The notes: generated from the letters alone by a model not told the origin. Numbered from the stretch's first letter, positions 17,210 to 25,881 are shown. The stretch: 64,000 nucleotides of DNA from an uncultured Acidimicrobiales bacterium (GCA_938041035.1 CALHYX010000004.1:39956-103955); one strand, 5' to 3'. A program made the numbers and translations.

Positions 17210-18010
17210 ATGCACGTATCCGAAGTAACCGCCGATCTACTCGCCGAACACGATGCCCTCGACGCCGTCATGGCGGGCATCGACGACGCGGCATGGGATG
17301 CCCCGACCGCCAGCGAGCGGTGGTCGGTGACCGACCAGATCGCCCACCTCACGTACTTCGACGGCACCGCCGCCCTGGCGATACGCGACCCCGAGGCTTT
17401 CGGGGTCGCCGCCCAGGAGATGTGGGAGGAAGGCATGAAAGGCGCCGAACATCTCGACCAGATACTGCACGGCGAGATGCGGGGGCTGGCACCCACCGCT
17501 CGGCTGGAACGATGGCGGGCGGGTCGCGCCGAACTGGCGGCCGCCGCCGCCGAACTGGCCGACGATGCGCGAGTCGCGTGGTACGGACCCTCGATGGGGT
17601 CGAAGTCGTTTCTCACGGCTCGACTGATGGAGACGTGGGCGCACGGACAAGACATCGTCGACACCGTCGGCGCGACCCGGGAGCCCACCGACCGGCTGCG
17701 CCACATCGCCCAGCTGGGAGTCATCACCCGAGGCTGGACCTACATCAACCGCCAGGCCGAACCACCGGAGGGCGAGGTGGGGGTCGTGCTGGACAGCCCG
17801 TCGGGTGCGACCTGGGAGTGGGGCCCGGCCCACGCCGACAACCTGGTCACCGGCCCGGCCGAGGACTTCTGCCTGGTCGTCACCCAGCGGCGCCATGTCG
17901 CCGATACCGGTCTCGAAGCGACCGGCGAGGCGGCGATCGACTGGATGCAGAAGGCGCAGGCGTTCGCCGGCCCGGCATCCGACGGACCCGCGGCGGGAAC
18001 GTTCCGATGA
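17210..18010 (+). CDS. TIGR03084-family metal-binding protein (DinB/mycothiol maleylpyruvate isomerase-like)
   Basis: Protein of 266 residues with the DinB-like four-helix fold of mycothiol-dependent enzymes. The N-terminal domain has WSVTDQIAHLTYFDGTAALA and, further on, RLMETWAHGQDIVDTVG, which supply the His/Glu/His metal ligands of this superfamily; the C-terminal part (VVLDSPSGATWEWGPAHADNLVTGPAEDFCLVVTQRR) is the usual sterol-carrier-like domain. The family is actinobacterial and often lies with acyl-CoA catabolic genes. The reaction is unknown. The stop overlaps the start of the enoyl-CoA hydratase (ATGA). Confidence 0.88.
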   Translation: MHVSEVTADLLAEHDALDAVMAGIDDAAWDAPTASERWSVTDQIAHLTYFDGTAALAIRDPEAFGVAAQEMWEEGMKGAEHLDQILHGEMRGLAPTARLERWRAGRAELAAAAAELADDARVAWYGPSMGSKSFLTARLMETWAHGQDIVDTVGATREPTDRLRHIAQLGVITRGWTYINRQAEPPEGEVGVVLDSPSGATWEWGPAHADNLVTGPAEDFCLVVTQRRHVADTGLEATGEAAIDWMQKAQAFAGPASDGPAAGTFR

Positions 18011-18771
18011 GCGACGCAAGCGGCGAGGTCGTCCACACCCGCGTCCAGAACGGGGTGATGACCATCACGCTCGACGATCAGGAGAATCGCAACGCACTTG
18101 GTTCGGCCCTGCTCGAACAGCTCCTCGATGCCATGGACGCCGCCGACGCCGACCCCACGGTCCGCGTCGTGGTGCTCACCAACGAGGGCCGGGTGTTTTG
18201 TGCCGGGGCGAACCTGAAAGAGGGCGGAAGGGCCGCCAAACCGGGCCGCACCGGTCTCGATCTGTTCACCCGCTTCGAGAAGTCACCCAAGCCCTACGTA
18301 GCCCGTATCGCCGGTCATTGTGTCGCCGGCGGCATGGGTATCGCCGCGGCCTGTGACCTCTCGGTGGCCGTCGACACCGCCAAGATGGGGTTCACCGAGG
18401 TCCGCATCGGTGTGGCCCCGGCCATGATCTCGGTGCTGTGCCTACCCAAGATGCGCACGGCCGACGCCAAGGCGGCGCTGTTGCGCGGCAATCGCTTTCT
18501 GGCCCCCGAGGCGGCTCGCATGGGGCTGATCAACAGCGCGGTGCCGGTCGATGAACTCGACGCCGAAGTCGAAGCCATCGTGAGCGATCTGTTGCTGGGT
18601 GGGCCCAACGCGATCGCCGCGACCAAGGCGCTCACGGTGCAGGTGCCGTCGATGGCGCAGGCCGACGCCTTCGCCTGGACCGCGGAGCTGTCGGCCGAAT
18701 TGTTCCGCGGGGACGAAGCCGCCGAGGGAATGGCTGCGTTCCGCGAGAAGCGCCCACCCAACTGGGACTGA
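18007..18771 (+). CDS. Enoyl-CoA hydratase/isomerase family protein
   Basis: Crotonase of 254 residues, last gene of the carboxylase/AtuA operon. It shows the CoA-pocket motif GRVFCAGANLKEG, the second oxyanion-hole segment HCVAGGMGIAAACDLSVA, and FTEVRIGVAPAMISV where hydratases carry the second acidic residue; here that region has Pro-Ala rather than the usual Gly-Thr. The ATG at 18007 overlaps the previous stop. In an MCC- or GCC-like route, it would hydrate the carboxylated enoyl-CoA (methylglutaconyl-CoA or a longer homologue). The exact substrate is inference. Confidence 0.92.
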   Translation: MSDASGEVVHTRVQNGVMTITLDDQENRNALGSALLEQLLDAMDAADADPTVRVVVLTNEGRVFCAGANLKEGGRAAKPGRTGLDLFTRFEKSPKPYVARIAGHCVAGGMGIAAACDLSVAVDTAKMGFTEVRIGVAPAMISVLCLPKMRTADAKAALLRGNRFLAPEAARMGLINSAVPVDELDAEVEAIVSDLLLGGPNAIAATKALTVQVPSMAQADAFAWTAELSAELFRGDEAAEGMAAFREKRPPNWD

Positions 18772-18793
18772 GGAGCCCGGGTCGCTCCGGTGG

Positions 18794-19981
18794 CTAACCG
18801 GCGATGAACGGCAGTGACTCGTAGCGCCGCACGTAGGGTCCGTCGGCGAAACAGCCTCGTTCGGCGTCGACCGAGAAGGCGGGGAACCGCTCGAGGAGGC
18901 GCTGGAGCACCACTCGCCCCTGCATGCGGGCCACGGCGGCGCCGAGGCAGTGGTGCGCCCCGTAGCCCAGGCTCAGGATGCGCCGGGGCGCCCGCCGAGC
19001 CACGAAGTCGTCAGCATCGGCGCCGAACTCGCGGTCGTCGCGGTTGGCGGCGCCGTAGTGAAGCATCACTTTCTGGTCGGCCGGAATCTCGACGCCGTCG
19101 ACGACGACGGGAGCCGTCGTGGTGCGGGCGAGGTTCTGCACCGGCGAGGTGAGGCGAAGCAGTTCCTCGACCGTGTCGGGAACGAGGTCGGGATCGGTGA
19201 GCAGTTCGGCGCGCTGGTCGGGGTAGGCGCACAGCAGTTCGGCTGCACCACCCAGCAGGCCCGTCACCGTGTCGTTGCCCCCGGTGACCATGGTGAAGAT
19301 GAACCCGACGATCCACATCGGGGTGGCGGCTGCGGTACCCGACTGGAGAAGATCGGAGATCAGATCGTCGCCCGGCTCGACCTGCTTGCGTTCGATCAGT
19401 TCGCCGGCGTAGGTCAACAGATCCATCAACGGGTCGCCCGCGTTGGCGATATCGCCGTCGGCGTTGGCGGCCACGATCCTCTGGGTCCACGCATCGAAGC
19501 GCACGAAGTCGCTCTCGGGAACACCGAGGTAATGGGCGACCGCGAAGCTCGGCAGGGGTTTGAACAACAGTTCGACGATGTCGACCTCGTCGGCACCGAT
19601 GCGGTCGAGGCGTTCGTCGACGAACGCGGTGACGGCCGGTTCGAACGGTTGCACGTTGCGGGGGGTCATGGGGCGGCTGACGGCCCGCCGCATCACCGTG
19701 TGATCGGGCGGGTCCATCATGACGATGGGCGCCGCCATATCGCCGAACATGTCCATGGCCGCCGGTTCGGGCGTCAGCCCCTGGGCCGATGAATACGTCG
19801 TCGTGTCGCGCACGGCGTCGAACACCGCATCGAAGCGACTCAACACCCAGTAGTCGCCGCGTACGGGGTCGATGACGCGGTGCACCGGATCGTGGTCGCG
19901 CAGCCACCGGTAGCTGGCGAACGGATCGCGCCATGAATCACCACCGCGCAGGACGAAGCCCTCGGTATTCGTCATACTCAT
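18794..19981 (-). CDS. Cytochrome P450 (first copy)
   Basis: Soluble bacterial P450 of 395 residues. It has the I-helix oxygen-activation motif GGNDTVT, the K-helix EELLRLTSP (ExxR), and the heme loop LGYGAHHCLGAAVARMQ with the ligand cysteine at about 345. PPDHTVMRRAVSRPMTP is the conserved C-helix region that holds the heme propionates. The start is ATG at 19981 or ATG at 19975, with GAAGGG upstream. Class-I redox partners are not encoded nearby. It is convergent with the enoyl-CoA hydratase and divergent from an SDR gene. Oxidation of a terpenoid, steroid or fatty acyl substrate is likely, but the substrate cannot be read from sequence. Confidence 0.95.
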   Translation of the reverse strand: MSMTNTEGFVLRGGDSWRDPFASYRWLRDHDPVHRVIDPVRGDYWVLSRFDAVFDAVRDTTTYSSAQGLTPEPAAMDMFGDMAAPIVMMDPPDHTVMRRAVSRPMTPRNVQPFEPAVTAFVDERLDRIGADEVDIVELLFKPLPSFAVAHYLGVPESDFVRFDAWTQRIVAANADGDIANAGDPLMDLLTYAGELIERKQVEPGDDLISDLLQSGTAAATPMWIVGFIFTMVTGGNDTVTGLLGGAAELLCAYPDQRAELLTDPDLVPDTVEELLRLTSPVQNLARTTTAPVVVDGVEIPADQKVMLHYGAANRDDREFGADADDFVARRAPRRILSLGYGAHHCLGAAVARMQGRVVLQRLLERFPAFSVDAERGCFADGPYVRRYESLPFIAG

Positions 19982-20075
19982 CCACCACCCTTCCCTCGTG
20001 CGCCGAGCCTGCCGTACTTCGACCGATGGTGGCAAGACTCCTAGGCTCGATCCGTCGCCACTCTGAAGGAGATCC

Positions 20076-20831
20076 GTGTCTACCGAATCATCGCCGCCGG
20101 TCGAACTGGTCGATCGTCGGATTCTCGTGGTCGGCGCATCCTCGGGCATCGGCGCCGCGTTCGTGAAGGCGGCTGCCGCGGCGGGAGCCACGGTGTGCGC
20201 TTCGGCCCGGCGCCTGGATCAGCTTCGGTCGTTTTGTGCCGAAGTTGGCGCTACGGCTCTAGGCGGTGACGCCACGGTGCCCGCCGACGCGAAGCGGGTG
20301 GCCGATGAAGCGGCCGCCGCGATGGGCGGCATCGATCTGATGCTGTACGCCGCCGGGTACGGCGTGTTGCAGCCCCTGGCCGACACCGACCCCGACACCT
20401 GGCTCGGGGTGTATGAGGTGAACGTGATCGGAGCGAACCTGGCAGCGGGTGCGGCCCTTCGCCACATGGATCGCAACGGCATCAACGCCTTCGTGTCGTC
20501 GCGGACGGTTGAGGACGCCAATGCCATCTTCGCTTCCTACGCGGCGTCGAAGGCCGCGTTGGACCAGTGCATTCGGGGGTGGAGGGTCGAGCATCCCGAT
20601 CGGCGCTTCATCCGGGTGGTCATGGGCAACTGTCAGCCGACCGAGTTCGCCGAGCACATGAACATGGATTTGCTCGGGGACGCGCTCGGCGCCTGGGGGG
20701 CGCAGGCCATCCCGAGCGGGATGATGCACGTCGACGACGTCGGCAAGGCTCTGGCCGGCGCGCTCGCCGTGGCGATGGATCACCCCGACATCAACAGCAG
20801 TGAGATAAAGCTCGACGCCCGCGAGGCATAG
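20076..20831 (+). CDS. Short-chain dehydrogenase/reductase
   Basis: SDR of 251 residues. The cofactor motif is VVGASSGIGAAF near residue 20 and the active-site pair is in ASYAASKAALDQ (YxxxK); the usual NNAG is replaced by YAAGYGVL. The GTG start at 20076 has an ideal GAAGGAG ribosome site. It is divergent from the first P450 (94 bases), which suggests linked expression, and is followed by the palindromic terminator-like repeat. Substrate unknown. Confidence 0.9.
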   Translation: MSTESSPPVELVDRRILVVGASSGIGAAFVKAAAAAGATVCASARRLDQLRSFCAEVGATALGGDATVPADAKRVADEAAAAMGGIDLMLYAAGYGVLQPLADTDPDTWLGVYEVNVIGANLAAGAALRHMDRNGINAFVSSRTVEDANAIFASYAASKAALDQCIRGWRVEHPDRRFIRVVMGNCQPTEFAEHMNMDLLGDALGAWGAQAIPSGMMHVDDVGKALAGALAVAMDHPDINSSEIKLDAREA

Positions 20832-20862
20832 CCGCCCGTCATCGTCGCACCTCCGAAATACC

Positions 20863-20907
20863 CGCCCGCGAACCATCTGGTGCCTGGCACCAGATGGTTC
20901 GCGGGCG
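20863..20907. terminator. 45-base perfect palindrome between convergent genes (repeat copy 1)
   Basis: Inverted repeat with 22-base arms around a single central T at 20885; the arms contain AACCATCTGGTGCC and its complement. It lies between the stop of the SDR (20831) and the stop of the CMD-family gene (20931), so it can end transcription from both sides. It has no U-tract on either side. The same core recurs at 62978-63014 and at the right window edge. Confidence 0.75.
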
Positions 20908-20930
20908 CGTTTCAGAGCGTCCGTTCGCGG

Positions 20931-21344
20931 CTAATCGTCGGCTTCGGTGGCTGCTTCGGCGATGACGGCTTCGCACTCCATGATCAGCGGCGCCACGTTC
21001 GGGTAGCCGGCGTACGGGGCCAACATGATCAACGTCTCGCGTAGCTCGTCGGCGTTCAGTTCGCCCCGGCCGAGGGCGGCGCCCGCCTGGATCTTCCAGA
21101 CGTCGGTCTTGCCCTGCGCGGCGATGACCCCCATGATCAGCAGCCGCCGATCCCGGATCGACAGCACGTCGCGGTCCCAGACTTCGGCGAACAGCGACTT
21201 CATCATGACGTCGTAGAACGGCATCGTGCCTTCCGGCATGGCGACGACGTTCCCGTCGTACACCTCGGCGATCTTCGCCGAGCCGCGTTCATAGGCGCTC
21301 GGTTCATCAGCGTTAGCCTGCGGGCGGTCGGATTCGTCGCTCAC
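20931..21344 (-). CDS. Carboxymuconolactone decarboxylase-family protein
   Basis: All-helical protein of 137 residues. RDRRLLIMGVIAAQGKTDVWKI followed by ALGRGELNADELRETLIMLAPYAGYP is the CMD/AhpD pattern, but there is no CxxC, so it is not a thiol peroxidase partner. The GTG at 21344 is preceded by GAGG. It follows the second P450 by 37 bases on the same strand, as such proteins often do in ring- or lactone-degrading clusters. Function open: decarboxylation or a non-catalytic role. Confidence 0.85.
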   Translation of the reverse strand: MSDESDRPQANADEPSAYERGSAKIAEVYDGNVVAMPEGTMPFYDVMMKSLFAEVWDRDVLSIRDRRLLIMGVIAAQGKTDVWKIQAGAALGRGELNADELRETLIMLAPYAGYPNVAPLIMECEAVIAEAATEADD

Positions 21345-21381
21345 GGATACCTCGTTCTCTCGGTTGGGCGATCGGCGCCGG

Positions 21382-22599
21382 TCAGCCCTGGCGGGGCCCG
21401 GGGGTGAACCGGATCGGCAGGTTGGTCCAGCCGGTGACGTTGCTCGAATGGAATCGCACCTTGGCATCGTGGTCGACCTCGTAGTCGGGCATCCGGCGCA
21501 GAAACTCCTCGATCGCCACCTTGCCCTCCATCCGGGCGAGCGCGGCGCCGAGACAGAAGTGGGCTCCATAGCCGAAACCGAGGTGACGGTCCGGGGTGCG
21601 GTGCACGTCGAACTCCTCAGCGGTTGGCCCGAACTCCCGCTCGTCATGGTTGGCCGCACCGATAAGCAGGAGTACCGAGTCGCCGGCCTTCATCTGTCGG
21701 CCGTGCATCTCGATGTCTTTGGTGAGCGTGCGGTGCATGTACTGCGTCGAGTTGTGGAAACGCAGCACCTCCTCGATCGTGCCGGGCACCAGGTCGGGGT
21801 CGGCGATGACGGCGGCGAGTTGATCGGGATGCCGCGACAACAGTTCGAGGGTGTTCGCCACCATCTTGGTGGTGGTCTCATGGCCGGCGATCACGAACAG
21901 GATGCAGAAGCCGAGCAGTTCTTCTTCGGTCAGGGCTCGACCGTCGACCTCGAGCTCGAGCAGGTCGCCGATCAGGCCCTCCGATGGCCCGCCTCGCCGG
22001 CCGGCGAGATCATCGATGAAGTACTGCACCATCCCGAACATGCCGTCCAAGGCGGCCTGGGGTATTTCCATCGACCCGTCCTCGCGCACGAGCACCTGAT
22101 CGGCGTTGGCTCGCAACTCGTCGCGAGACTCGGGCGGGATGCCCAGCACCGAACAGATCACATCCATGGGGAACGGCCCGGTCACATCGAGCACGACGTC
22201 GCCCCGGCCGGCTTCGATGATGGTGTCGATGTAGTGGTTGACGATGCCTCGCACCTCGTCCTCCATCGCCGCGACGCGGCGGCCGGTGAACACTCGAGAT
22301 ACGAGCTTGCGGAACGCCGTGTGGTCGGGCGGGTCCATCTCGATCATCTGATGGAACTCGCCGGGACGATGGCTCACGGGTCGGCGGGCTTCGAGGGCCA
22401 CGCCTCCGGCCGAGGAGAAGGTTTCGAAGTCGCGGAACGCCTCCAGCACGTCCCCGAAACGGCTCAAAGTCCAGAAGTTGAGTTCCGGGTTCCAGTGCGC
22501 CGGTGCCTCGTCGCGCAGCCGCTTGTAGGTGACGTAGGGGTCGTCGTGGAGCGCGAAAGCGTAGGGGTTGTAATCGATGCCCGGGTCGGTCGCCGTCAT
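21382..22599 (-). CDS. Cytochrome P450 (second copy)
   Basis: P450 of 405 residues. It has the classic I-helix motif AGHETTT, K-helix EEVLRF, and heme loop GFGYGAHFCLGAALARME with the cysteine ligand near 349; DPPDHTAFRKLVSRVFTGRR is the C-helix region. It differs from the P450 at 18794-19981 in all motifs, so it is not a recent duplicate. It leads a two-gene unit with the CMD-family gene and is divergent from the SDR/ALDH operon, with a 15-base dyad between. Electron partners are not encoded here. Confidence 0.95.
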   Translation of the reverse strand: MTATDPGIDYNPYAFALHDDPYVTYKRLRDEAPAHWNPELNFWTLSRFGDVLEAFRDFETFSSAGGVALEARRPVSHRPGEFHQMIEMDPPDHTAFRKLVSRVFTGRRVAAMEDEVRGIVNHYIDTIIEAGRGDVVLDVTGPFPMDVICSVLGIPPESRDELRANADQVLVREDGSMEIPQAALDGMFGMVQYFIDDLAGRRGGPSEGLIGDLLELEVDGRALTEEELLGFCILFVIAGHETTTKMVANTLELLSRHPDQLAAVIADPDLVPGTIEEVLRFHNSTQYMHRTLTKDIEMHGRQMKAGDSVLLLIGAANHDEREFGPTAEEFDVHRTPDRHLGFGYGAHFCLGAALARMEGKVAIEEFLRRMPDYEVDHDAKVRFHSSNVTGWTNLPIRFTPGPRQG

Positions 22600-22606
22600 G
22601 GCTCCG

Positions 22607-22636
22607 ACCGTACTTCGCTCCCTGACAGTCCGTCAG
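22607..22636 (-). promoter_or_regulatory. Putative promoter of the second P450
   Basis: Reading leftward, CTGACG (22636-22631), an 18-base spacer and TACGGT (22612-22607) make a fair sigma-70-type promoter that ends 7 bases before the P450 start. The TetR-like dyad at 22622-22636 covers its -35 box. Weak consensus, so low confidence. Confidence 0.35.
22622..22636. promoter_or_regulatory. Operator-like dyad between divergent P450 and SDR genes
   Basis: CTGAC-N5-GTCAG, 15 bases, in the 97-base gap between the divergent starts at 22599 and 22697. The spacing is like TetR-family operators of actinobacteria. The regulator is unknown. Confidence 0.45.
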
Positions 22637-22696
22637 ATACGGTGCGATCGCCAACCACTGCGCTCACCACCAGCGCGTACGATGTTCGGGGGAACC

Positions 22697-23455
22697 ATGG
22701 CCACAGACGTTCAGCGATTTGGCGGCAAGACGGCCATTGTGACCGGCGCCGGCGGAGGGATAGGCGAGGCCTACGCCCGGGCGTTACACGCCGAGGGCGC
22801 CAACGTGGTCATCGCCGAGCTCAACGACGAGGCCGGCCAGGCCGTGGCCGACGACCTGGGCGACCGGGCACTGTTCGTCTCCACCGATGTGGCCGACCCC
22901 GAGAGTACCGACGCCATGGCCACCGCCACCGTCGATGCGTTCGGGGGTATCGACCATTTGGTGAACAACGCCGCCATCTTCGGCGACATGGAGCTCGCTG
23001 GGCTCACCAACGTCGACTACGACTATCTCGATCGGTTCATGAAGGTGAACATGATGGGCGCGCTGCATTGCACCCGATCGGTCATGCGGCCGATGGGCAA
23101 GGGCGGTGGTGGCTCGATCGTCAACCAGTCGTCGACCGCGGCGTGGATGGGCATCAGCGGCTTTTACGGACTGGCCAAGGCGGGGATCAACTTCTTGACC
23201 ACGTCGCTGGCCCACGAGCTCGGGCATCGCAACATACGCATCAACGCAATCGCTCCCGGTCCGACCGATACGGCCGCGATGAACAAGCAGGTGCCCGAGG
23301 CGTTCCAGGACCCCATGGTGGCGGCGCTGGCGATCAAGCGGCTGGGGCAGCCGGGCGATCACGTCGGGCCGGTGCTGTTCATGCTGTCGGATGAAGCCGG
23401 ATGGATGACCGGGCACGTTATGGCCGTCGACGGCGGCCAGATCACCAGGATCTGA
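22697..23455 (+). CDS. Short-chain dehydrogenase/reductase
   Basis: Classical SDR of 252 residues with all motifs: VTGAGGGIGEAYA, NNAAIFG, the Ser/Tyr/Lys site (NQSSTAAWMGIS, FYGLAKAGIN), and the C-terminal GHVMAVDGGQ. The ATG at 22697 follows CGGGGGAA; a longer frame upstream has no family similarity. It starts a plus-strand unit: SDR, aldehyde dehydrogenase (7-base gap), alpha/beta hydrolase, SRPBCC protein. Oxidation of an alcohol made by the divergent P450, then of the aldehyde by the next gene, is a reasonable inference. Confidence 0.93.
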   Translation: MATDVQRFGGKTAIVTGAGGGIGEAYARALHAEGANVVIAELNDEAGQAVADDLGDRALFVSTDVADPESTDAMATATVDAFGGIDHLVNNAAIFGDMELAGLTNVDYDYLDRFMKVNMMGALHCTRSVMRPMGKGGGGSIVNQSSTAAWMGISGFYGLAKAGINFLTTSLAHELGHRNIRINAIAPGPTDTAAMNKQVPEAFQDPMVAALAIKRLGQPGDHVGPVLFMLSDEAGWMTGHVMAVDGGQITRI

Positions 23456-23462
23456 GGCAGAC

Positions 23463-24929
23463 ATGTGGCACGAGCATCGGTTGTTGATCGACGGGGAGCT
23501 GCGCGAGGCCTCGGGGGGCGCGACCTACGACAATGTCAATCCGGCGACCGGCGAGGTGTTCGGCGCCGCAGCCGACGCCTCCCCCGCCGACGTCGAGCAG
23601 GCCACCTCGGCCGCCCGGCGGGCGTTTGATGAGACCGGCTGGTCGACCGACGTGGAGCTGCGGGTGCGATGCCTGCGCCAACTCCACGCCGCGATGGAGG
23701 CTCACCAGGAACAACTGACCGAACTGACCATCGCCGAGGTCGGTGCACCGCGCACGGTGTGTGCCTCGGTGCAGTTGGCCGAGCCGATGGGGTTCCTTCC
23801 GTACTACGCCGATCTGGCCGAGGGGTACCAGTGGCGTCGGGACCTCGGCGCGCGCGACACGCTGGGAGGGCCGGCCGAACGGTGGACCGAGGCCGAGGCG
23901 GTGGGCGTCCTCGCAGCGATCACCCCGTGGAACGTCCCCAATCAGATCAACCTGGCCAAGATTGCGCCCGCGCTGGCCGCCGGGTGCACGGTGGTGCTCA
24001 AGCCGGCTCCGGAGACGCCGTTCACGGCACTGGCCCTCGGGCGACTCATCGCCGAACACACCGACATTCCGGCGGGCGTGGTCAACGTCATCAGCTCCGC
24101 CGACAAGGCGATCGGCGAACTGCTGACCACCGACTCGCGGGTGGACATGATCAGCTTCACCGGGAGCACCGCGACCGGGCGGCGGATCATGGAGGCCGCA
24201 TCGGCCAATGTCACGAGGGTGTTCCTCGAACTGGGCGGAAAGTCGGTGTCGCTGGTGCTCGACGATGTGGCCGACTTCGGCATGGTCGCCGCCACGGCGG
24301 CGTTCGGCACGGCCACCGTGGCCGGCCAGGGTTGCGCGCTCACCACCCGCATCCTGCTCCCCCGATCTCGCTATGACGAAGGGGTCGCGGCGATCGCCGA
24401 CATGATGGCCGCCGTCGGGGGTCCCGGGGATCCGTCCGATGAGGCCACGATGATGGGGCCGCTGATCTCGCCGGCGCAGCTCGCTCGGGTAGAGGGGTAC
24501 GTGGCCACGGGCATCGCCGAAGGCGCACGGGTGGTGTGTGGCGGGCGATGCACCGAGGGTCTCGACGCGGGCAACTTCTACGATCTGACCCTGCTGGCCG
24601 ATGTCACCAACGACATGACCGTTGCCCGAGAGGAGATCTTCGGTCCGGTGCTCGTCGCCATTGCCTACGACGACGATGATGACGCGGTGGCCATCGCCAA
24701 CGACTCGATCTTCGGACTATCCGGTGCGGTGTTCGGCGCCGATGAAGCGCGGGCGCTCGCGGTGGCCCGGCGAATCCGCACCGGCACCATGTCGATCAAC
24801 GGCGGCGTCTGGTACGGGCCGGATGTGCCGTTCGGCGGCTACAAGCAGTCGGGCATCGGCCGGGAGATGGGCGTGGCCGGCTTCGAGGAGTACCTCGAGA
24901 CCAAAGCCTTCGCCCGCCCCATCGCCTGA
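23463..24929 (+). CDS. Aldehyde dehydrogenase
   Basis: NAD(P)-dependent aldehyde dehydrogenase of 488 residues. TPWNVPNQINLAKIAPALAAG and KPAPETP bind the cofactor, SFTGSTATGRRIM holds the glycine turn, the general base is in LELGGKS (Glu about 256), and the nucleophile is Cys291 in GQGCALTTR; EEIFGPVL and VPFGGYKQSG are the last boxes. It is 7 bases after the SDR gene, so the pair can take an alcohol to the acid. Substrate unknown. Confidence 0.95.
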   Translation: MWHEHRLLIDGELREASGGATYDNVNPATGEVFGAAADASPADVEQATSAARRAFDETGWSTDVELRVRCLRQLHAAMEAHQEQLTELTIAEVGAPRTVCASVQLAEPMGFLPYYADLAEGYQWRRDLGARDTLGGPAERWTEAEAVGVLAAITPWNVPNQINLAKIAPALAAGCTVVLKPAPETPFTALALGRLIAEHTDIPAGVVNVISSADKAIGELLTTDSRVDMISFTGSTATGRRIMEAASANVTRVFLELGGKSVSLVLDDVADFGMVAATAAFGTATVAGQGCALTTRILLPRSRYDEGVAAIADMMAAVGGPGDPSDEATMMGPLISPAQLARVEGYVATGIAEGARVVCGGRCTEGLDAGNFYDLTLLADVTNDMTVAREEIFGPVLVAIAYDDDDDAVAIANDSIFGLSGAVFGADEARALAVARRIRTGTMSINGGVWYGPDVPFGGYKQSGIGREMGVAGFEEYLETKAFARPIA

Positions 24930-24938
24930 GCCGCCGTC

Positions 24939-25835
24939 ATGGCGTACGGTCGGACCGTGAGGATCTACCGGGGCGCCGACAAACAGAACCTGCTGCAACA
25001 GTGGTGCGAGGTCCGGGTCGAAGAGGGCCCGTGGGACCAGCGCCGCACGATCGAGACATCGCTCGGCGCCACCCACGTGGCTGCCACCGGTTCCGGCGAC
25101 CAGACGGTGCTCTGGCTCCCGGGTACCAACTTCAATGCGGCGACCTCGGCCACCCTCGCCGGCCATCTCCAGGACCACTTCCGATTCTGCGTAGCCGACC
25201 TTCCCGGACAGCCGGGCCTGAGCTCGCCCAACTCGGTCGGCCGGGGGCGAGTGCGAAAGTACGGTGCCTGGGCGAACGAAGTCGTCGGCCACCTGACCGA
25301 CTTCGGGGCCGGGGACGGCGTGCTCGTGGCCGGCCACTCGCTGGGCGGCGCAGTAGCCCTTGCCGCCGACCCAGCGCCGAGTGGCAAGGGCCCGGGCATC
25401 AGGGGCATCGCACTGTTCAGCCCCGCGGGGCTGAGCCGAATTCGGATTACGGGTTCGCTTCTGAGCACCTCGATTCGGTGGCAGGTCCGGCCATCCCGTG
25501 ACTCGAGTGAGTCGCTACTGCGCTACATGCAGGCCCCCGGGTCGGCTCTCGACCCGGAGCTGGTCGAGTGGATGGAGCTGGTCGGGCGCCATACATGGCA
25601 GCCGGGAGCGCCGGGCCCGCAACCGGAGTCCCAGGTGGGGCGCTGGCGGGGTCGGGCGTCGGTCGTCACCGGCTCCGTCGACCCCTTCTTCCCGCCGACG
25701 AAGCTGCAGAAGACGGCGACGACCGCGCTCGACGCCCACGTGCGCGTGGTCGAAGAGGCCGGCCACCTGCTGCCGGACGAGCGACCCGACGCCGTACTCG
25801 ACGCGCTGCGGGATCTGGCGACGGCCCTCGCGTAG
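24939..25835 (+). CDS. Alpha/beta hydrolase
   Basis: Hydrolase of 298 residues. The nucleophile elbow is AGHSLGGAVAL (Ser134), the acid is in TGSVDPFFPP and the base in EEAGHLLPDE; the oxyanion segment is LWLPGTNFN. The start may be ATG at 24939 or GTG at 24957. It is 9 bases after the aldehyde dehydrogenase and likely in the same transcript. Esterase, lactonase or epoxide hydrolase activity cannot be separated by sequence here. Confidence 0.87.
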   Translation: MAYGRTVRIYRGADKQNLLQQWCEVRVEEGPWDQRRTIETSLGATHVAATGSGDQTVLWLPGTNFNAATSATLAGHLQDHFRFCVADLPGQPGLSSPNSVGRGRVRKYGAWANEVVGHLTDFGAGDGVLVAGHSLGGAVALAADPAPSGKGPGIRGIALFSPAGLSRIRITGSLLSTSIRWQVRPSRDSSESLLRYMQAPGSALDPELVEWMELVGRHTWQPGAPGPQPESQVGRWRGRASVVTGSVDPFFPPTKLQKTATTALDAHVRVVEEAGHLLPDERPDAVLDALRDLATALA

Positions 25836-25881
25836 CTCGCCCGGTGACGGCCGCGGGCGGTCCCCTGCCCAACGTGACGGC

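Noticed and set aside
20004..20049. Inverted repeat CGAGCCT...AGGCTCG between the first P450 and SDR
   Set aside because: Arms of only 7 bases with a spacer of more than 30; too weak to call an operator or terminator.
19982..20191. Upstream extension of the first P450 gene
   Set aside because: No P450 similarity, and it crosses the ribosome site and start of the divergent SDR.
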